Shown: positions 25,451-34,588 of the stretch, piece by piece
Layout: the number at the start of each line of letters is the position of its first letter
Numbering within the stretch: the stretch's first letter is position 1
Source: Campylobacter taeniopygiae
GTDB lineage: Bacteria > Campylobacterota > Campylobacteria > Campylobacterales > Campylobacteraceae
Reading direction: 5' to 3'
Length of the DNA: 47,227 bases
Assembly (NCBI RefSeq): GCF_005406225.1
Contig: NZ_NXLY01000013.1
Span: 1 to 47,227 of the forward strand
Translations under genes and position numbers: made by a program
The notes under the pieces: generated by a model
What the model saw: the letters and a program-made list of their open reading frames with translations, nothing else
Told to the model about the DNA's origin: nothing
The model's database searches: none

Positions 25451-26670
25451 TGCAATATTTAGAAAGCAAAGGGGTAAAAATTCCTTTTATCTTTGAAAAA
25501 AATCAAGATTTGCCTATCGTTGTTTTAAAGCTTGTTTTTCAAAATTGTGGGCGAAGTTATGATGAAATTGCCGGACTTGCAAAAATGTTTTCTCGTATTT
25601 TAAACGAAGGCGTTGATGATCAATTTTTTAAAGAATTGGAATTTAGGGCTATTAGTTTAGAAGCAAGTAGTGGTTTTGAGAGTTTAGAAATCAATCTTTC
25701 TTGTTTAAAAGAACATTTTAAATTTGCAATGCATCAAATTGAACGATTATTGTTAAATCCTAGAATAGAAGAAAAAATTTTAAAAAAAATAAAAATTAAT
25801 GTTTTAGGAGAATTAGCAAGTAAAAAAAGTGATTTTGATTATTTGGCAAAAAATTTACTCAATGCTGAAGTTTTTGAATATTCAGAATTTCAAAGTCCTA
25901 ATGATGGAGATGAAAAAAGTATAGAAAAAATCACTTTAGAATCACTACATCGCTACCACAAAAAAAATATTCATTTAAATAATTTAGTATGTGTTATAGG
26001 TGGAGATATTGAAGAAAAAGAGGCGAAAGATTTTTTAAATGGCTTGTTTGAAAAGCTTCATAAAGGAGAAACAAATAAAAACAAAAAATATGATCTTTGC
26101 AAAGAAAATAAAGATAAAATTTTAATCCGAAAAGAAAGCGAACAGGCTTATATTTATTTTGCCACTCCATTGTATTTAAACCTCGATGATAAAGATATTC
26201 ATCTAGCCAAAATTGCTTTATTTATTTTGGGTCAAGGTGGATTTGGCTCAAGAATTATGGAAGAAATTCGCGTAAAAAGAGGTTTAGCTTATTCAGCTTA
26301 TGCTATGTTAGATGTTAAATTATCTTTTTCTAGAATTTTTGGATATTTGCAAACTAAGAATGAAAGCGCCGCACAAGCAAAAAAAATTATCAAAGAACTC
26401 TTTAAAGATTTTTTACAACATGGTATCAATGAAAATGAACTTCTTCAAGCTAAAAATTTCATCATAGGTTCTTCTCCTTTGCGTTATGAAAGTCTTTCTA
26501 AGCGTTTAGCTATAGCTTTTAATGAGTATTATCAAGGGTTAGAGCAAGGGTATTATAAAAAAGAATTAAATTTGATACAAAAGGTAAAACTTGAAGAAAT
26601 CAATGCTTATATCAAACAGCATAAAGAGATATTAAATATGAGTTTTGCTAGTATTCAAAATGAAAATTAA
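25450..26670 (+). CDS. M16-family peptidase-like protein, zinc motif absent
   Basis: 406 residues with the two-lobed M16 (insulinase/processing peptidase) layout: N-terminal PIVVLKLVFQNCGRSYDEIAGLAKMF and C-terminal EIRVKRGLAYSAYAML with the second-lobe Arg-Tyr pattern. The zinc motif HXXEH is missing: the expected stretch reads LAKMFSRILNEG. It should therefore be a non-catalytic partner, like the beta subunit in heterodimeric M16 peptidases, or have a scaffold role. A catalytic partner must lie elsewhere in the genome. ATG overlaps the mqnC stop, and it overlaps recG by 11 bp. Confidence 0.85.
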   Translation: MQYLESKGVKIPFIFEKNQDLPIVVLKLVFQNCGRSYDEIAGLAKMFSRILNEGVDDQFFKELEFRAISLEASSGFESLEINLSCLKEHFKFAMHQIERLLLNPRIEEKILKKIKINVLGELASKKSDFDYLAKNLLNAEVFEYSEFQSPNDGDEKSIEKITLESLHRYHKKNIHLNNLVCVIGGDIEEKEAKDFLNGLFEKLHKGETNKNKKYDLCKENKDKILIRKESEQAYIYFATPLYLNLDDKDIHLAKIALFILGQGGFGSRIMEEIRVKRGLAYSAYAMLDVKLSFSRIFGYLQTKNESAAQAKKIIKELFKDFLQHGINENELLQAKNFIIGSSPLRYESLSKRLAIAFNEYYQGLEQGYYKKELNLIQKVKLEEINAYIKQHKEILNMSFASIQNEN

Positions 26671-28480
26671 AGAAAATGATTTTGAACTTTTTAAAAAGTT
26701 AAAAATAAAGAGCGCTATTGATTTGGCGCTTATTTTACCTAAAAAGATTGAAAATTTAAATTCAAGTAAATTTCCTAAAGAAAATGAAATTTGCACTCAA
26801 AAAATTATTTTAAAAAATGTAAATTATAATAAAAATCAACTTTTTGGTACAGGATTTTGCAAAGAGTGGAATAAAAATATTTCTTTTGTTTTTTTTCATC
26901 CAAGACCTTGGCATCATAAAATTTTAAAAACAGGAAAAGAAGTTATTTTTAACGCTAAACTCACTCTTTTTAATAATTTTTGGCAATTTAATAATCCTAA
27001 AATTTTAAATTCTTTTGAAGGTTTTATTCCAAAATACCAAATTGCAGGCATAAGGGATTTAAAAATTCAAGAATTCATGGCAAAATATCTTACTTTTGAA
27101 AATTTAAAAGAAAGTGGAATAGATGATAAATACATCAATTTTCTTTTAAATCTGCACGCTTATGATGAAAAAAGTTTTGCGATGTTTCAAAATTTGGAAT
27201 TTTTTCTAAATGATTTAAAATATATTGAAATTTTTAATTTTCTAAGACGGTTAGGGGTAAAAAAAACTAATTACAAATCTTATAAAATTGATGTTTTCAA
27301 TATCGACAATTGGCTTAACAACCTCCCTTTTGCACCCACTCAAGATCAAATTAAGGCTTTAAAGGATATAAAGCAAGATCTCAATTCAAGTGAAGCTAAA
27401 AGACGGGTTATTATGGGTGATGTTGGATGCGGAAAAACCTTGATTTTATTAGGAGCCGCTTTAATGGTTTATCCAAAACAAGCCATTTTAATGGTACCAA
27501 CTAGCATACTTGCCAATCAGATTTATGAGGAAGCAAAAAAACTTTTGCCCGATTTTGTAAATATTTTATTTATTAAAGGAGGTAAAAAAGAAAAAGATTT
27601 AGCGCAAAAATTACAAAGTGCTAATTTGATTATAGGTACTCACGCTTTAATACATTTAGAAAATCATGAGGCTGTTTTAGTGATGATTGATGAGCAACAT
27701 CGTTTCGGTTCTGCTCAAAGACAAAAAATTTATACTTTAAACAAAAAAGATTTTGCACCGCATTTTATACAATTTTCAGCAACACCTATTCCAAGAACTT
27801 TAAGTATGATACAATCAGAATTTTTACAATTTAGTTTTGTCAAACAAATGCCTTTTAAAAAAGATATTTCTACTTTTTGCATACAAAATGAAGATTTTTC
27901 AAAATTAAATGAAAAGATAAAAGAAGAGATTGCACAAAATCATCAAATTATTATTATTTATCCTTTGGTTAATCCAAGCGATAAAATTCCTTATCTTTCT
28001 TTGGAACAAGCTAGTGAATACTGGCAAAGTCATTATGAAAAGGTTTTTATAACTCACGGAAAAGATAAACAAAAGGATGAAATTTTAAAGCGTTTTCGCG
28101 ATGAAGGAAATATTTTATTAAGTACTACCGTCGTAGAAGTTGGAATTTCTTTGCCAAGATTAAGTACTATTGTCATAGTTGGGGCAGAGCGTTTAGGACT
28201 TGCCACTTTACATCAACTTAGAGGAAGAGTCGGAAGAGTGGGGCTTAAAAGTAGTTGTTATCTCTATACAAAACTTAAAGAAATTCCTATACGTTTAAAA
28301 GAATTTGCAAACACTTTAGATGGTTTTAAAATCGCAGAACTTGATCTTAAAAATCGTTTGAGTGGAGATTTGCTTGATGGCTTTTTTCAACATGGAAGTG
28401 AATTTAAATTTTTTGATTTTTCTAAAGATGAAGAGATTTTAAAACAAGCAAAAGAGGACTTGAGAAAAATAAAAATTTAA
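26660..28480 (+). CDS. recG: ATP-dependent DNA helicase RecG
   Basis: Branch-migrating helicase that remodels stalled replication forks and recombination intermediates. 606 residues from ATG 26660 (an upstream in-frame start would overlap the M16 gene further). Superfamily 2 motifs: Walker A GDVGCGKT at 253-260, DEQH (motif II), SATPIPRT (motif III), TTVVEVGIS and QLRGRVGRVG (motif VI). The N-terminal wedge domain is short, as in other epsilonproteobacteria, making it ~80 residues shorter than E. coli RecG. Confidence 0.94.
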   Translation: MKIKENDFELFKKLKIKSAIDLALILPKKIENLNSSKFPKENEICTQKIILKNVNYNKNQLFGTGFCKEWNKNISFVFFHPRPWHHKILKTGKEVIFNAKLTLFNNFWQFNNPKILNSFEGFIPKYQIAGIRDLKIQEFMAKYLTFENLKESGIDDKYINFLLNLHAYDEKSFAMFQNLEFFLNDLKYIEIFNFLRRLGVKKTNYKSYKIDVFNIDNWLNNLPFAPTQDQIKALKDIKQDLNSSEAKRRVIMGDVGCGKTLILLGAALMVYPKQAILMVPTSILANQIYEEAKKLLPDFVNILFIKGGKKEKDLAQKLQSANLIIGTHALIHLENHEAVLVMIDEQHRFGSAQRQKIYTLNKKDFAPHFIQFSATPIPRTLSMIQSEFLQFSFVKQMPFKKDISTFCIQNEDFSKLNEKIKEEIAQNHQIIIIYPLVNPSDKIPYLSLEQASEYWQSHYEKVFITHGKDKQKDEILKRFRDEGNILLSTTVVEVGISLPRLSTIVIVGAERLGLATLHQLRGRVGRVGLKSSCYLYTKLKEIPIRLKEFANTLDGFKIAELDLKNRLSGDLLDGFFQHGSEFKFFDFSKDEEILKQAKEDLRKIKI

Positions 28481-28490
28481 TTTTTATAAT

Positions 28491-28511
28491 GGCGTCGATT
28501 AGTAAGACGCC
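28491..28511. terminator. Hairpin between convergent recG and ctb
   Basis: GGCGTC (28491-28496) pairs with GACGCC (28506-28511), one of the few GC-rich stems in the window, directly between the two stop codons. No long T tract follows on either strand, so its terminator strength is uncertain. Confidence 0.5.
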
Positions 28512-28883
28512 TTATTGATAAAGCATATTTTTAAAATGAGAGGCTATCATCTGTGCTCGTTGTAAAATTACATTTTTCATTTCTTCATTATAGATTTTAT
28601 CCAAGCTTTCTTCAAAAAGTTTTAACCAAATTTCAAAAAATTCTTCAGGAAAAGAAGGTAATTCGAGATGCTTTTTTAAAGGTTGTCCATTGTAATCACC
28701 TTTGCCTAAAAGAATACCTGACCAAAAATTTCCTATTTTTATTTTATGTTCCTCCCATTGTTTGTCACTTGTTCCTATGGCATTGTTAAAAATAGATCCC
28801 AAATTTTCATCTTTTCTTATTTTTTCATAAAATATTTCCATAAGTATTTTTATATTTTCTTGGGTAATGGTATTTGATTTCAT
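28512..28883 (-). CDS. ctb: Group III truncated haemoglobin
   Basis: Single-domain truncated globin of 123 residues that binds O2 and moderates oxygen supply and nitrosative stress. The functional residues of C. jejuni Ctb are all in place: Y19 (B10), H46 (E7), H72 (F8, proximal, in KKHLELP) and W86 (G8). The start is ATG 28883 with GGAG 11 bases upstream. It is divergent from nssR. A perfect NssR box sits about 40 bp upstream of the expected transcription start. Confidence 0.95.
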   Translation of the reverse strand: MKSNTITQENIKILMEIFYEKIRKDENLGSIFNNAIGTSDKQWEEHKIKIGNFWSGILLGKGDYNGQPLKKHLELPSFPEEFFEIWLKLFEESLDKIYNEEMKNVILQRAQMIASHFKNMLYQ

Positions 28884-28917
28884 AGTCGATTTTCTCCAAT
28901 ATTAATTTTATAAAGCT

Positions 28918-28959
28918 AATATAACAAAAAATAGGAGAATTTTATTTAACATAGGTTAA
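28918..28959 (-). promoter_or_regulatory. ctb promoter with NssR-binding box
   Basis: The palindrome TTAACATAGGTTAA (28946-28959) fits the NssR/Cgb-Ctb consensus TTAAC-N4-GTTAA exactly. On the minus strand a TATATT -10 box (28918-28923) follows at a distance that places the palindrome centre near -40, the class II activator position. The same box ends two bases before the nssR ATG on the other strand. Confidence 0.88.
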
Positions 28960-28961
28960 AA

Positions 28962-29564
28962 ATGAAGGATGAAAATTTATTAAAATATTTATATAAAATA
29001 GGAAAAACAAGAAAAATGCAAAAAAATAATATTTTATTTTATGAAGGAGAATTGGCAAAAAATTTTTTTATTTTATTGCAGGGAAGAATACGAGTTTATA
29101 AACATGCTAAAGGTGAAAAAGAAATTACTCTGCATTATTTCAAACCTTTTGATTTTATTGCAGAAATGCCAGCTTTTAAAAGATTAAATTATCCAGCGAG
29201 TGCTATCTGTGAGGAGGAGAGTCAAATATTAGAAATTAATTTTATTGAGTTTGAAAATTTATGTAATAACAATAATGAATTTAACTTGATACTGATTAGT
29301 TCTTTATTAAATAAGATAAAAATTTTGGAGAAAAAGATATTGCAGAATTCTTTAGATTTGAAAACAAAATTACTAAAATATATTTTGGAAAATGAAAAAA
29401 AATTAGATACAATTCCCCAAAAACAAATTGCGATAGATTTAAACGTAAGAGTGCAGTCTTTATCTAGGATGTTAAAAGAGTTAAAATTAGTCAAACTAAT
29501 TGACACAAAAAAAGGTAAAATTGAAATTATAAATAAAAAAGCACTCTTGGATGAAGTTTGGTAA
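28962..29564 (+). CDS. nssR: Crp/Fnr-family nitrosative stress regulator NssR
   Basis: Activates the globin genes (ctb, and cgb elsewhere) in response to nitric oxide. 200 residues: N-terminal cyclic-nucleotide-binding-like beta barrel (~1-120, NILFYEGELAKNFFILLQGRIRVYK), long dimerisation helix (~123-150) and C-terminal winged helix with recognition helix in KQIAIDLNVRVQSLSRMLKELK. It has no N-terminal Fe-S cysteine cluster, unlike FNR. The ribosome site AGGAG is at 28932-28936. The end overlaps the region of the next gene's upstream sequence. The next gene starts 20 bases later, so it may be co-transcribed with the ABC transporter. Confidence 0.93.
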   Translation: MKDENLLKYLYKIGKTRKMQKNNILFYEGELAKNFFILLQGRIRVYKHAKGEKEITLHYFKPFDFIAEMPAFKRLNYPASAICEEESQILEINFIEFENLCNNNNEFNLILISSLLNKIKILEKKILQNSLDLKTKLLKYILENEKKLDTIPQKQIAIDLNVRVQSLSRMLKELKLVKLIDTKKGKIEIINKKALLDEVW

Positions 29565-29583
29565 AATTAAGGATAAAAAGAAT

Positions 29584-30285
29584 ATGGATTTAAATTTTAT
29601 AATCAATCATTTAAGTGTATTTGCAATAGCTGGTTGGCTTACTTTGAAATTAAGTTTTTTTGGTATAGCTTTTTCTATAATTATAGGATTATTTTGTATT
29701 TTAATGAGTTATTTTAGAATTAAATTTATAGAACAAATGTGTAAAATTTATATAGAATTATCTCGAAATACTCCTTTATTGATACAGCTTTTTTTTCTTT
29801 ACTATGCTTTGCCCAAATTTGGCATCCATTTAGAAAAAATTCCTCCTTTAAATTTGATTTGTTTAAGCGTTGATGAAACTTTACGCCCCGCTTTTGCTTG
29901 TGCGATTGTTGGTCTTAGTTTTTTGGGTGGATCTTATATGGCTGAGAGTTTTAGATCAGGATTTGAGGCTATTAGAAAACAGCAATTTGAAGCAGGGCTT
30001 TCTTTAGGTTTTACAAAATTGGGAAATTTTCGCTATGTTATTTTACCTCAAATACTTGCTGTTTCGATATCAAGCATTAGTGCAAATATTATTTTTCTTA
30101 TTAAAGAAACTTCGGTGGTAAGTATCATAGCCTTGCCTGATTTGGTCACGGCTATGAAAGATTTAAATTCTCTAACCTATAAAACAGATGAGCTTTTATT
30201 TCTTTTGTTTATGGGGTATTTATGCATTATTTTACCGATTTCTTTGATATTATTTTTTGTGGAAAAAAGGCTTTCAAATGCTTAA
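29584..30285 (+). CDS. Polar amino acid ABC transporter, permease
   Basis: Inner-membrane permease of the HisMQ/GlnP family, ~233 residues with five or so helices. The ABC-permease EAA loop is in RKQQFEAGLSLGFTKLG, where it contacts the ATPase. N-terminal WLTLKLSFFGIAFSIIIG and ELSRNTPLLIQLFF are family signatures. The start is ATG 29584, after AAGGA, rather than an in-frame ATG at 29551 that lies inside nssR. It forms one operon with the next permease and the ATPase. No substrate-binding protein gene is adjacent, so the solute is unknown. Confidence 0.92.
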   Translation: MDLNFIINHLSVFAIAGWLTLKLSFFGIAFSIIIGLFCILMSYFRIKFIEQMCKIYIELSRNTPLLIQLFFLYYALPKFGIHLEKIPPLNLICLSVDETLRPAFACAIVGLSFLGGSYMAESFRSGFEAIRKQQFEAGLSLGFTKLGNFRYVILPQILAVSISSISANIIFLIKETSVVSIIALPDLVTAMKDLNSLTYKTDELLFLLFMGYLCIILPISLILFFVEKRLSNA

Positions 30286-30934
30286 TTTATTAAATTTAGA
30301 TACTTTAAATCGTCTTTGGCAAGGTTTATTTGTTACGCTTGAAATTTCCATAATTAGTATTATAATTACATCTTTCTTTGGGCTTTTTTTAGGTATTTTA
30401 ATGAGTTTTAAAAATCGCTATATTTATATTTTATGCCGTTTTATTTTAGAATTTGTGAGAATTATGCCTCTTTTAGTTTGGCTTTTTATAGTATATTTTG
30501 GTTTTTCAAGGTGGCTTGGGGTTAATTTAAGTAGCACAGCTTCGGCTATTATTGTATTTAGTATTTGGGGAAGTTTTGAGATGATGGATTTAGTTAGATC
30601 TTCATTGCAAAGTATTCCTAAACATCAATACGAAAGCGCTAAAAGCTTAGGTTTAAATAAATTTCAAGCGTATTTTTATATCATTATTCCACAAGCCTTC
30701 CGTCGTCTTACTCCTGTAAGTATGAATTTGCTTACTCGTATGATTAAAAGCACAACCTTTGCTTATTTAATTGGTAGTGTGGAGCTTGTAAAGGTAGGGC
30801 AGCAAATTATTGAATTTAACAATAAAAACGATTTAGCTCCTTTTATAATTTATGGTTTTATTTTTTTTATTTTTTTTATAATTTGTTATCCTATTACTTT
30901 ATATTCTAGAAAATTAGAAAAAAAATGGAGTTAA
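30278..30934 (+). CDS. Polar amino acid ABC transporter, permease
   Basis: Second HisMQ-type permease, 218 residues, pairing with the preceding gene as a heterodimer. It has [24 protein letters not shown] at the start, [17 protein letters not shown] and the EAA loop [17 protein letters not shown]. The start is ATG 30278, with AAGG 7 bases upstream, overlapping the first permease by 8 bp. An upstream TTG is less likely. The ATPase gene follows after one base. Confidence 0.92.
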   Translation: MLNLLNLDTLNRLWQGLFVTLEISIISIIITSFFGLFLGILMSFKNRYIYILCRFILEFVRIMPLLVWLFIVYFGFSRWLGVNLSSTASAIIVFSIWGSFEMMDLVRSSLQSIPKHQYESAKSLGLNKFQAYFYIIIPQAFRRLTPVSMNLLTRMIKSTTFAYLIGSVELVKVGQQIIEFNNKNDLAPFIIYGFIFFIFFIICYPITLYSRKLEKKWS

Positions 30935-30935
30935 A

Positions 30936-31673
30936 ATGAGTATTTTAAAAGTAACAAATTTGCAAAAATATTATGGAACTCATCATGTTTTAAAAAATAT
31001 TAATTTAGAGGTAAAACAAAAAGAAGTTGTTGTGATCCTAGGTCCGAGTGGCTGTGGAAAATCAACTTTTTTAAGATGTATTAATGGATTAGAAGAAATT
31101 GCAGACGGAACGATACAAATTGGTCAGGATAAAATCGATAAAAATTTTAAAGATTGGACAAGGGTGCGTCAAAAAGTAGGCATGGTGTTTCAATCTTATG
31201 AATTATTTGAACATTTAAGTGTTAAAGATAATATACTTTTAGGCCCTTTAAAGGTGCAAAAAAGATCCAAAGAAGAAGTTTTAGAAGAGGCTAAAATATG
31301 GCTTGAAAAGGTAGGGCTAATCCATAAACTAGACGCTTTTCCTAGAGAATTAAGTGGGGGGCAAAAACAAAGAATTGCTATAGTAAGAAGCCTTTGTATG
31401 AATCCAGAACTCATGCTTTTTGATGAGGTAACGGCAGCACTTGATCCTGAAATTGTTCGTGAAGTTTTAGAAGTTATGTTAAATTTAGCTAAAGATGGTA
31501 TGACTATGTTAATTGTTACACACGAGATGGGCTTTGCCAAAGCAGTTGCTGATAAAATAGTTTTTATGGATAATGGCGAAGTGATTGAGGAGAATAACCC
31601 GCATGATTTTTTTGAAAATCCTAAAAGCGAAAGGGCGAAAAAATTTTTAAATTTGTTTGATTATCATAAATAA
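30936..31673 (+). CDS. Polar amino acid ABC transporter, ATP-binding protein
   Basis: Cytoplasmic ATPase of the GlnQ/HisP type, 245 residues. Walker [10 protein letters not shown] (~37-45), Q-loop [13 protein letters not shown], signature LSGGQKQR, Walker [15 protein letters not shown] and switch VTHEMGF are all intact. Its run of six G bases at the signature motif is simply codon use for SGGQ. It completes the transporter encoded by the two preceding genes. Confidence 0.95.
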   Translation: MSILKVTNLQKYYGTHHVLKNINLEVKQKEVVVILGPSGCGKSTFLRCINGLEEIADGTIQIGQDKIDKNFKDWTRVRQKVGMVFQSYELFEHLSVKDNILLGPLKVQKRSKEEVLEEAKIWLEKVGLIHKLDAFPRELSGGQKQRIAIVRSLCMNPELMLFDEVTAALDPEIVREVLEVMLNLAKDGMTMLIVTHEMGFAKAVADKIVFMDNGEVIEENNPHDFFENPKSERAKKFLNLFDYHK

Positions 31674-31728
31674 TTTTATGATAATATTCTTTTTTAGAGA
31701 ATATCTGGTTAAATTAATAAATATTTTC

Positions 31729-31757
31729 TTGACAAAATGTTTTTTTTAATATATAAT
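31729..31757 (+). promoter_or_regulatory. Consensus sigma70 promoter of the tRNA-tuf operon
   Basis: TTGACA (31729-31734) and TATAAT (31752-31757) are both perfect and separated by 17 bases. Perfect -35 boxes are unusual in Campylobacter, which fits a strongly expressed stable-RNA operon. The first tRNA starts about 45 bases downstream. Confidence 0.92.
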
Positions 31758-31802
31758 TCGTCTTTTAAAAATTTTGATTCTAAATTTTAGGACGTAAGAT
31801 TT

Positions 31803-31878
31803 GCTGGTTTAGCTCAGTTGGTAGAGCAGCTGCCTTGTAAGCAGCAGGTCGGGGGTTCAAGTCCCTTAACCAGCTCCA
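31803..31878 (+). tRNA. trnT: tRNA-Thr (anticodon TGT)
   Basis: A 76-nt cloverleaf: acceptor stem GCTGGTT/AACCAGC, D loop AGCTCAGTTGGTAGAGC, anticodon stem GCTGC/GCAGC with TGT at 31836-31838, T arm GGGGGTTCAAGTCCC (one weak pair) and encoded CCA. First of four tRNAs in front of tuf, the same Thr-Tyr-Gly-Thr order as thrU-tyrU-glyT-thrT-tufB of E. coli. Confidence 0.97.
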
Positions 31879-31927
31879 TATTTATTTTTTTAACAGTGTT
31901 TGACCAGATATTTTATATGGTGACAAT

Positions 31928-32013
<86 letters not shown>

Positions 32014-32019
32014 TGCTTT

Positions 32020-32096
32020 GCGGGAGTAGCTCAGTTGGCTAGAGCATCAGCCTTCCAAGCTGAGGGTCGCGGGTTCGAGTCCCGTTTCCCGCTCCA
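32020..32096 (+). tRNA. trnG: tRNA-Gly (anticodon TCC)
   Basis: A 77-nt cloverleaf. Acceptor GCGGGAG/TTCCCGC (one G-T pair), anticodon stem TCAGC/GCTGA with loop CTTCCAA, T arm CGGGTTCGAGTCCCG and encoded CCA. It lies six bases after tRNA-Tyr. Confidence 0.97.
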
Positions 32097-32186
32097 ATGT
32101 TTAACTGGGAGCTGTGTTTTCATTATAACTACAGTATATTCCCATAATTTTTTTTCAGTTGTCTGTATTATATTGGTTTTCTGAGC

Positions 32187-32261
<75 letters not shown>

Positions 32262-32332
32262 TTGTTTTATTGAAAAGATTATAAATATAGACTTGGTTTT
32301 GCTTACATTTATTTTTATATTGGAGGAAAAAA

Positions 32333-33532
32333 ATGGCTAAAGAAAAATTTTCACGTAATAAGCCACACGTAAATATAGGTACTATCGGTCACGTTGACCA
32401 TGGTAAGACTACTTTGACAGCTGCTATTTCTGCTGTTCTTTCAAGAAGAGGTTTGGCAGAGCTTAAAGATTATGATAATATTGATAATGCTCCTGAAGAA
32501 AAAGAACGTGGTATTACCATTGCTACTTCTCATATTGAATATGAAACAGAAAATCGTCACTATGCACACGTTGATTGTCCAGGTCACGCTGACTATGTTA
32601 AAAATATGATTACAGGTGCTGCACAAATGGACGGTGCGATTCTTGTTGTTTCTGCAGCAGATGGCCCAATGCCACAAACTAGAGAGCATATTCTACTTTC
32701 TCGTCAAGTTGGTGTTCCATATATAGTTGTTTTCATGAATAAAGCAGATATGGTTGATGATGCTGAACTTTTAGAGTTAGTTGAAATGGAAATTAGAGAA
32801 TTATTAAGCTCTTATGATTTCCCAGGAGATGATACTCCAATTATTTCTGGTTCTGCATTAAAAGCTCTTGAAGAAGCTAAAGCTGGTCAAGATGGCGAGT
32901 GGTCTAAAAAAGTATTGGATCTAATGGCAGCAGTTGATAGCTATATTCCAACTCCAACTCGTGATACTGAAAAAGATTTCTTAATGCCAATTGAAGATGT
33001 TTTCTCAATTTCTGGACGTGGTACGGTTGTTACCGGAAGAATTGAAAAAGGTGTAGTTAAAGTAGGTGATACTATTGAAATTGTTGGTATTAAAGATACA
33101 CAAACTACTACTGTTACCGGCGTTGAAATGTTTAGAAAAGAAATGGATCAAGGTGAAGCTGGAGATAACGTAGGTGTTCTTCTTCGTGGTACTAAAAAAG
33201 AAGAAGTTATTCGTGGAATGGTTCTTGCAAAACCAAAATCAATTACTCCTCATACTGATTTTGAAGCTGAAGTTTATATTTTAAATAAAGATGAAGGTGG
33301 TAGACATACTCCATTCTTTAACAATTATAGACCTCAATTCTATGTGAGAACAACAGACGTTACAGGTTCTATTAAATTAGCAGATGGCGTTGAAATGGTT
33401 ATGCCAGGTGAAAACGTAAGAATTACAGTAAGCTTGATAGCTCCAGTAGCTCTTGAAGAAGGAACACGTTTTGCTATTCGTGAAGGTGGTAAAACAGTTG
33501 GTTCTGGTGTTGTTTCTAAAATAATTAAATAA
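32333..33532 (+). CDS. tuf: Elongation factor Tu
   Basis: GTPase that delivers aminoacyl-tRNA to the ribosome. 399 residues. G1 GHVDHGKT, the GITI switch I, DCPGHADY (G3), NKAD (G4) and SGSALKA (G5) are intact, followed by beta-barrel domains 2 and 3 ([15 protein letters not shown]). It has a strong ribosome site (TTGGAGG). Co-transcribed with four upstream tRNAs from the 31729 promoter. Codon use is close to optimal for this genome. Confidence 0.99.
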   Translation: MAKEKFSRNKPHVNIGTIGHVDHGKTTLTAAISAVLSRRGLAELKDYDNIDNAPEEKERGITIATSHIEYETENRHYAHVDCPGHADYVKNMITGAAQMDGAILVVSAADGPMPQTREHILLSRQVGVPYIVVFMNKADMVDDAELLELVEMEIRELLSSYDFPGDDTPIISGSALKALEEAKAGQDGEWSKKVLDLMAAVDSYIPTPTRDTEKDFLMPIEDVFSISGRGTVVTGRIEKGVVKVGDTIEIVGIKDTQTTTVTGVEMFRKEMDQGEAGDNVGVLLRGTKKEEVIRGMVLAKPKSITPHTDFEAEVYILNKDEGGRHTPFFNNYRPQFYVRTTDVTGSIKLADGVEMVMPGENVRITVSLIAPVALEEGTRFAIREGGKTVGSGVVSKIIK

Positions 33533-33542
33533 ATATTATAAG

Positions 33543-33575
33543 AAAGTCAAGTTTTTTATACTTGACTTTTGTTTT
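33543..33575 (+). terminator. Partial terminator after tuf
   Basis: AAAGTCAAG (33543-33551) pairs with CTTGACTTT (33561-33569), followed by TGTTTT. The rpmG start lies 12 bases further on, so this probably reduces rather than ends transcription into the ribosomal genes. Confidence 0.7.
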
Positions 33576-33586
33576 AAGGGAAAAAA

Positions 33587-33745
33587 ATGAGAATTAAAGT
33601 TGGTTTAAAATGTGAAGAGTGTGGTGATATCAATTACAGCACTTATAAAAATAGTAAAAATACAACTGAAAAGTTAGAATTAAAAAAATATTGTCCAAGA
33701 TTAAAAAAACATACACTTCATAAAGAAGTAAAATTAAAAAGTTAA
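33587..33745 (+). CDS. rpmG: 50S ribosomal protein L33
   Basis: Large-subunit protein of 52 residues, beginning [22 protein letters not shown] and ending [20 protein letters not shown]. It has the first CXXC (C9, C12) and one later Cys (C36) of the zinc-type L33, but the fourth is Leu (CPRL instead of CPxC), so zinc binding may be weak or lost. The ATG at 33587 follows AAGGGAA. It sits between tuf and tRNA-Trp. Confidence 0.93.
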
Positions 33746-33751
33746 GCTCTT

Positions 33752-33827
33752 AGGGCAATAGCTCTAACGGTAGAGCGTCGGATTCCAAATCCGCAGGTTG
33801 GGGGTTCGAATCCCTCTTGCCCTGCCA
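33752..33827 (+). tRNA. trnW: tRNA-Trp (anticodon CCA)
   Basis: A 76-nt cloverleaf starting AGGGCAA and ending TTGCCCT-G-CCA. The anticodon arm reads TCGGA-TTCCAAA-TCCGC with CCA at 33785-33787 and one outer stem mismatch. T arm GGGGGTTCGAATCCCTC. It begins six bases after rpmG and ends 17 before secE, so it is processed out of the same transcript. Confidence 0.95.
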
Positions 33828-33844
33828 TATTAAGGTTTATATAA

Positions 33845-34024
33845 ATGGAAAAATTAATAACTTATTTTAAATTATCAAAGGCTGAACTAAGGAAAGTAAT
33901 TTTTCCTTTAAAAGAACAGGTGCGAAATGCTTATATTACTGTTTTTATAGTAGTTGCGGTTATTTCAGTATTTTTGGCATTAGTAGATTGGATTATGTCA
34001 TCTATTGTTTCTTTGGTTGTATAA
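33845..34024 (+). CDS. secE: Preprotein translocase subunit SecE
   Basis: Essential small subunit of the SecYEG channel. 59 residues: an amphipathic cytoplasmic helix with KLSKAELRKVIFPLKEQVR and a single C-terminal transmembrane helix (~34-56). This is the short form typical of most bacteria other than E. coli. It lies between tRNA-Trp and nusG, its usual position. Confidence 0.95.
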   Translation: MEKLITYFKLSKAELRKVIFPLKEQVRNAYITVFIVVAVISVFLALVDWIMSSIVSLVV

Positions 34025-34031
34025 GGAGATA

Positions 34032-34568
34032 ATGGTGAATACTTATAAATGGTATGCAATTCAAACTTATGCTGGTAGTGAAATGGCTGTAAAAAGAGCT
34101 ATTGAAAATTTAGTTAAAGATAATGGTATTGAGGATAGACTAAAAGAAATAGTTGTTCCAACAGAAGATGTTATCGAATTTAAAAATGGAAAAGAAAAAA
34201 TTAGTGAAAGAAGTTTGTATTCAGGATACGTGTTTGCAAATCTTGATTTAAATACGGAACTTTGGCACCGAATTCAATCTCTTCCAAAAGTAGGACGTTT
34301 TATTGGGGAATCAAAAAAACCAACCCCTTTAACAGAAAAAGATATCAATTTAATTTTGGAAAAAGTTCATAATCGTGCAGCTCCTAAACCAAAAATTTCT
34401 TTTGAAGAAGGAGAAAATGTAAGAATCACTGAAGGCCCATTTGCGAATTTTACTGCTATTGTAGAAGAATATGATATGGTTAGAGGTTTATTAAAATTAA
34501 ATGTTTCTATTTTTGGACGTTCAACTCCAGTGGAGATTTTGTATTCTCAAGTTGAGAAAATAATTTAA
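34032..34568 (+). CDS. nusG: Transcription antitermination factor NusG
   Basis: RNA polymerase-associated elongation factor that couples to Rho and the ribosome. 178 residues: NGN domain beginning [21 protein letters not shown] and including [14 protein letters not shown], then the KOW domain ([22 protein letters not shown]). The start is taken at ATG 34032 preceded by AAGGAG. An upstream ATG would begin inside secE, and a GTG follows immediately. Confidence 0.95.
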   Translation: MVNTYKWYAIQTYAGSEMAVKRAIENLVKDNGIEDRLKEIVVPTEDVIEFKNGKEKISERSLYSGYVFANLDLNTELWHRIQSLPKVGRFIGESKKPTPLTEKDINLILEKVHNRAAPKPKISFEEGENVRITEGPFANFTAIVEEYDMVRGLLKLNVSIFGRSTPVEILYSQVEKII

Positions 34569-34588
34569 ATTTATTAAGGAGAATTGTT

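Noticed and set aside
31360-31366. Run of six G bases as a phase-variable tract
   Set aside because: It lies in the conserved LSGGQ codons of the ABC ATPase, is too short for Campylobacter contingency tracts (usually 8 or more), and the frame is constrained.
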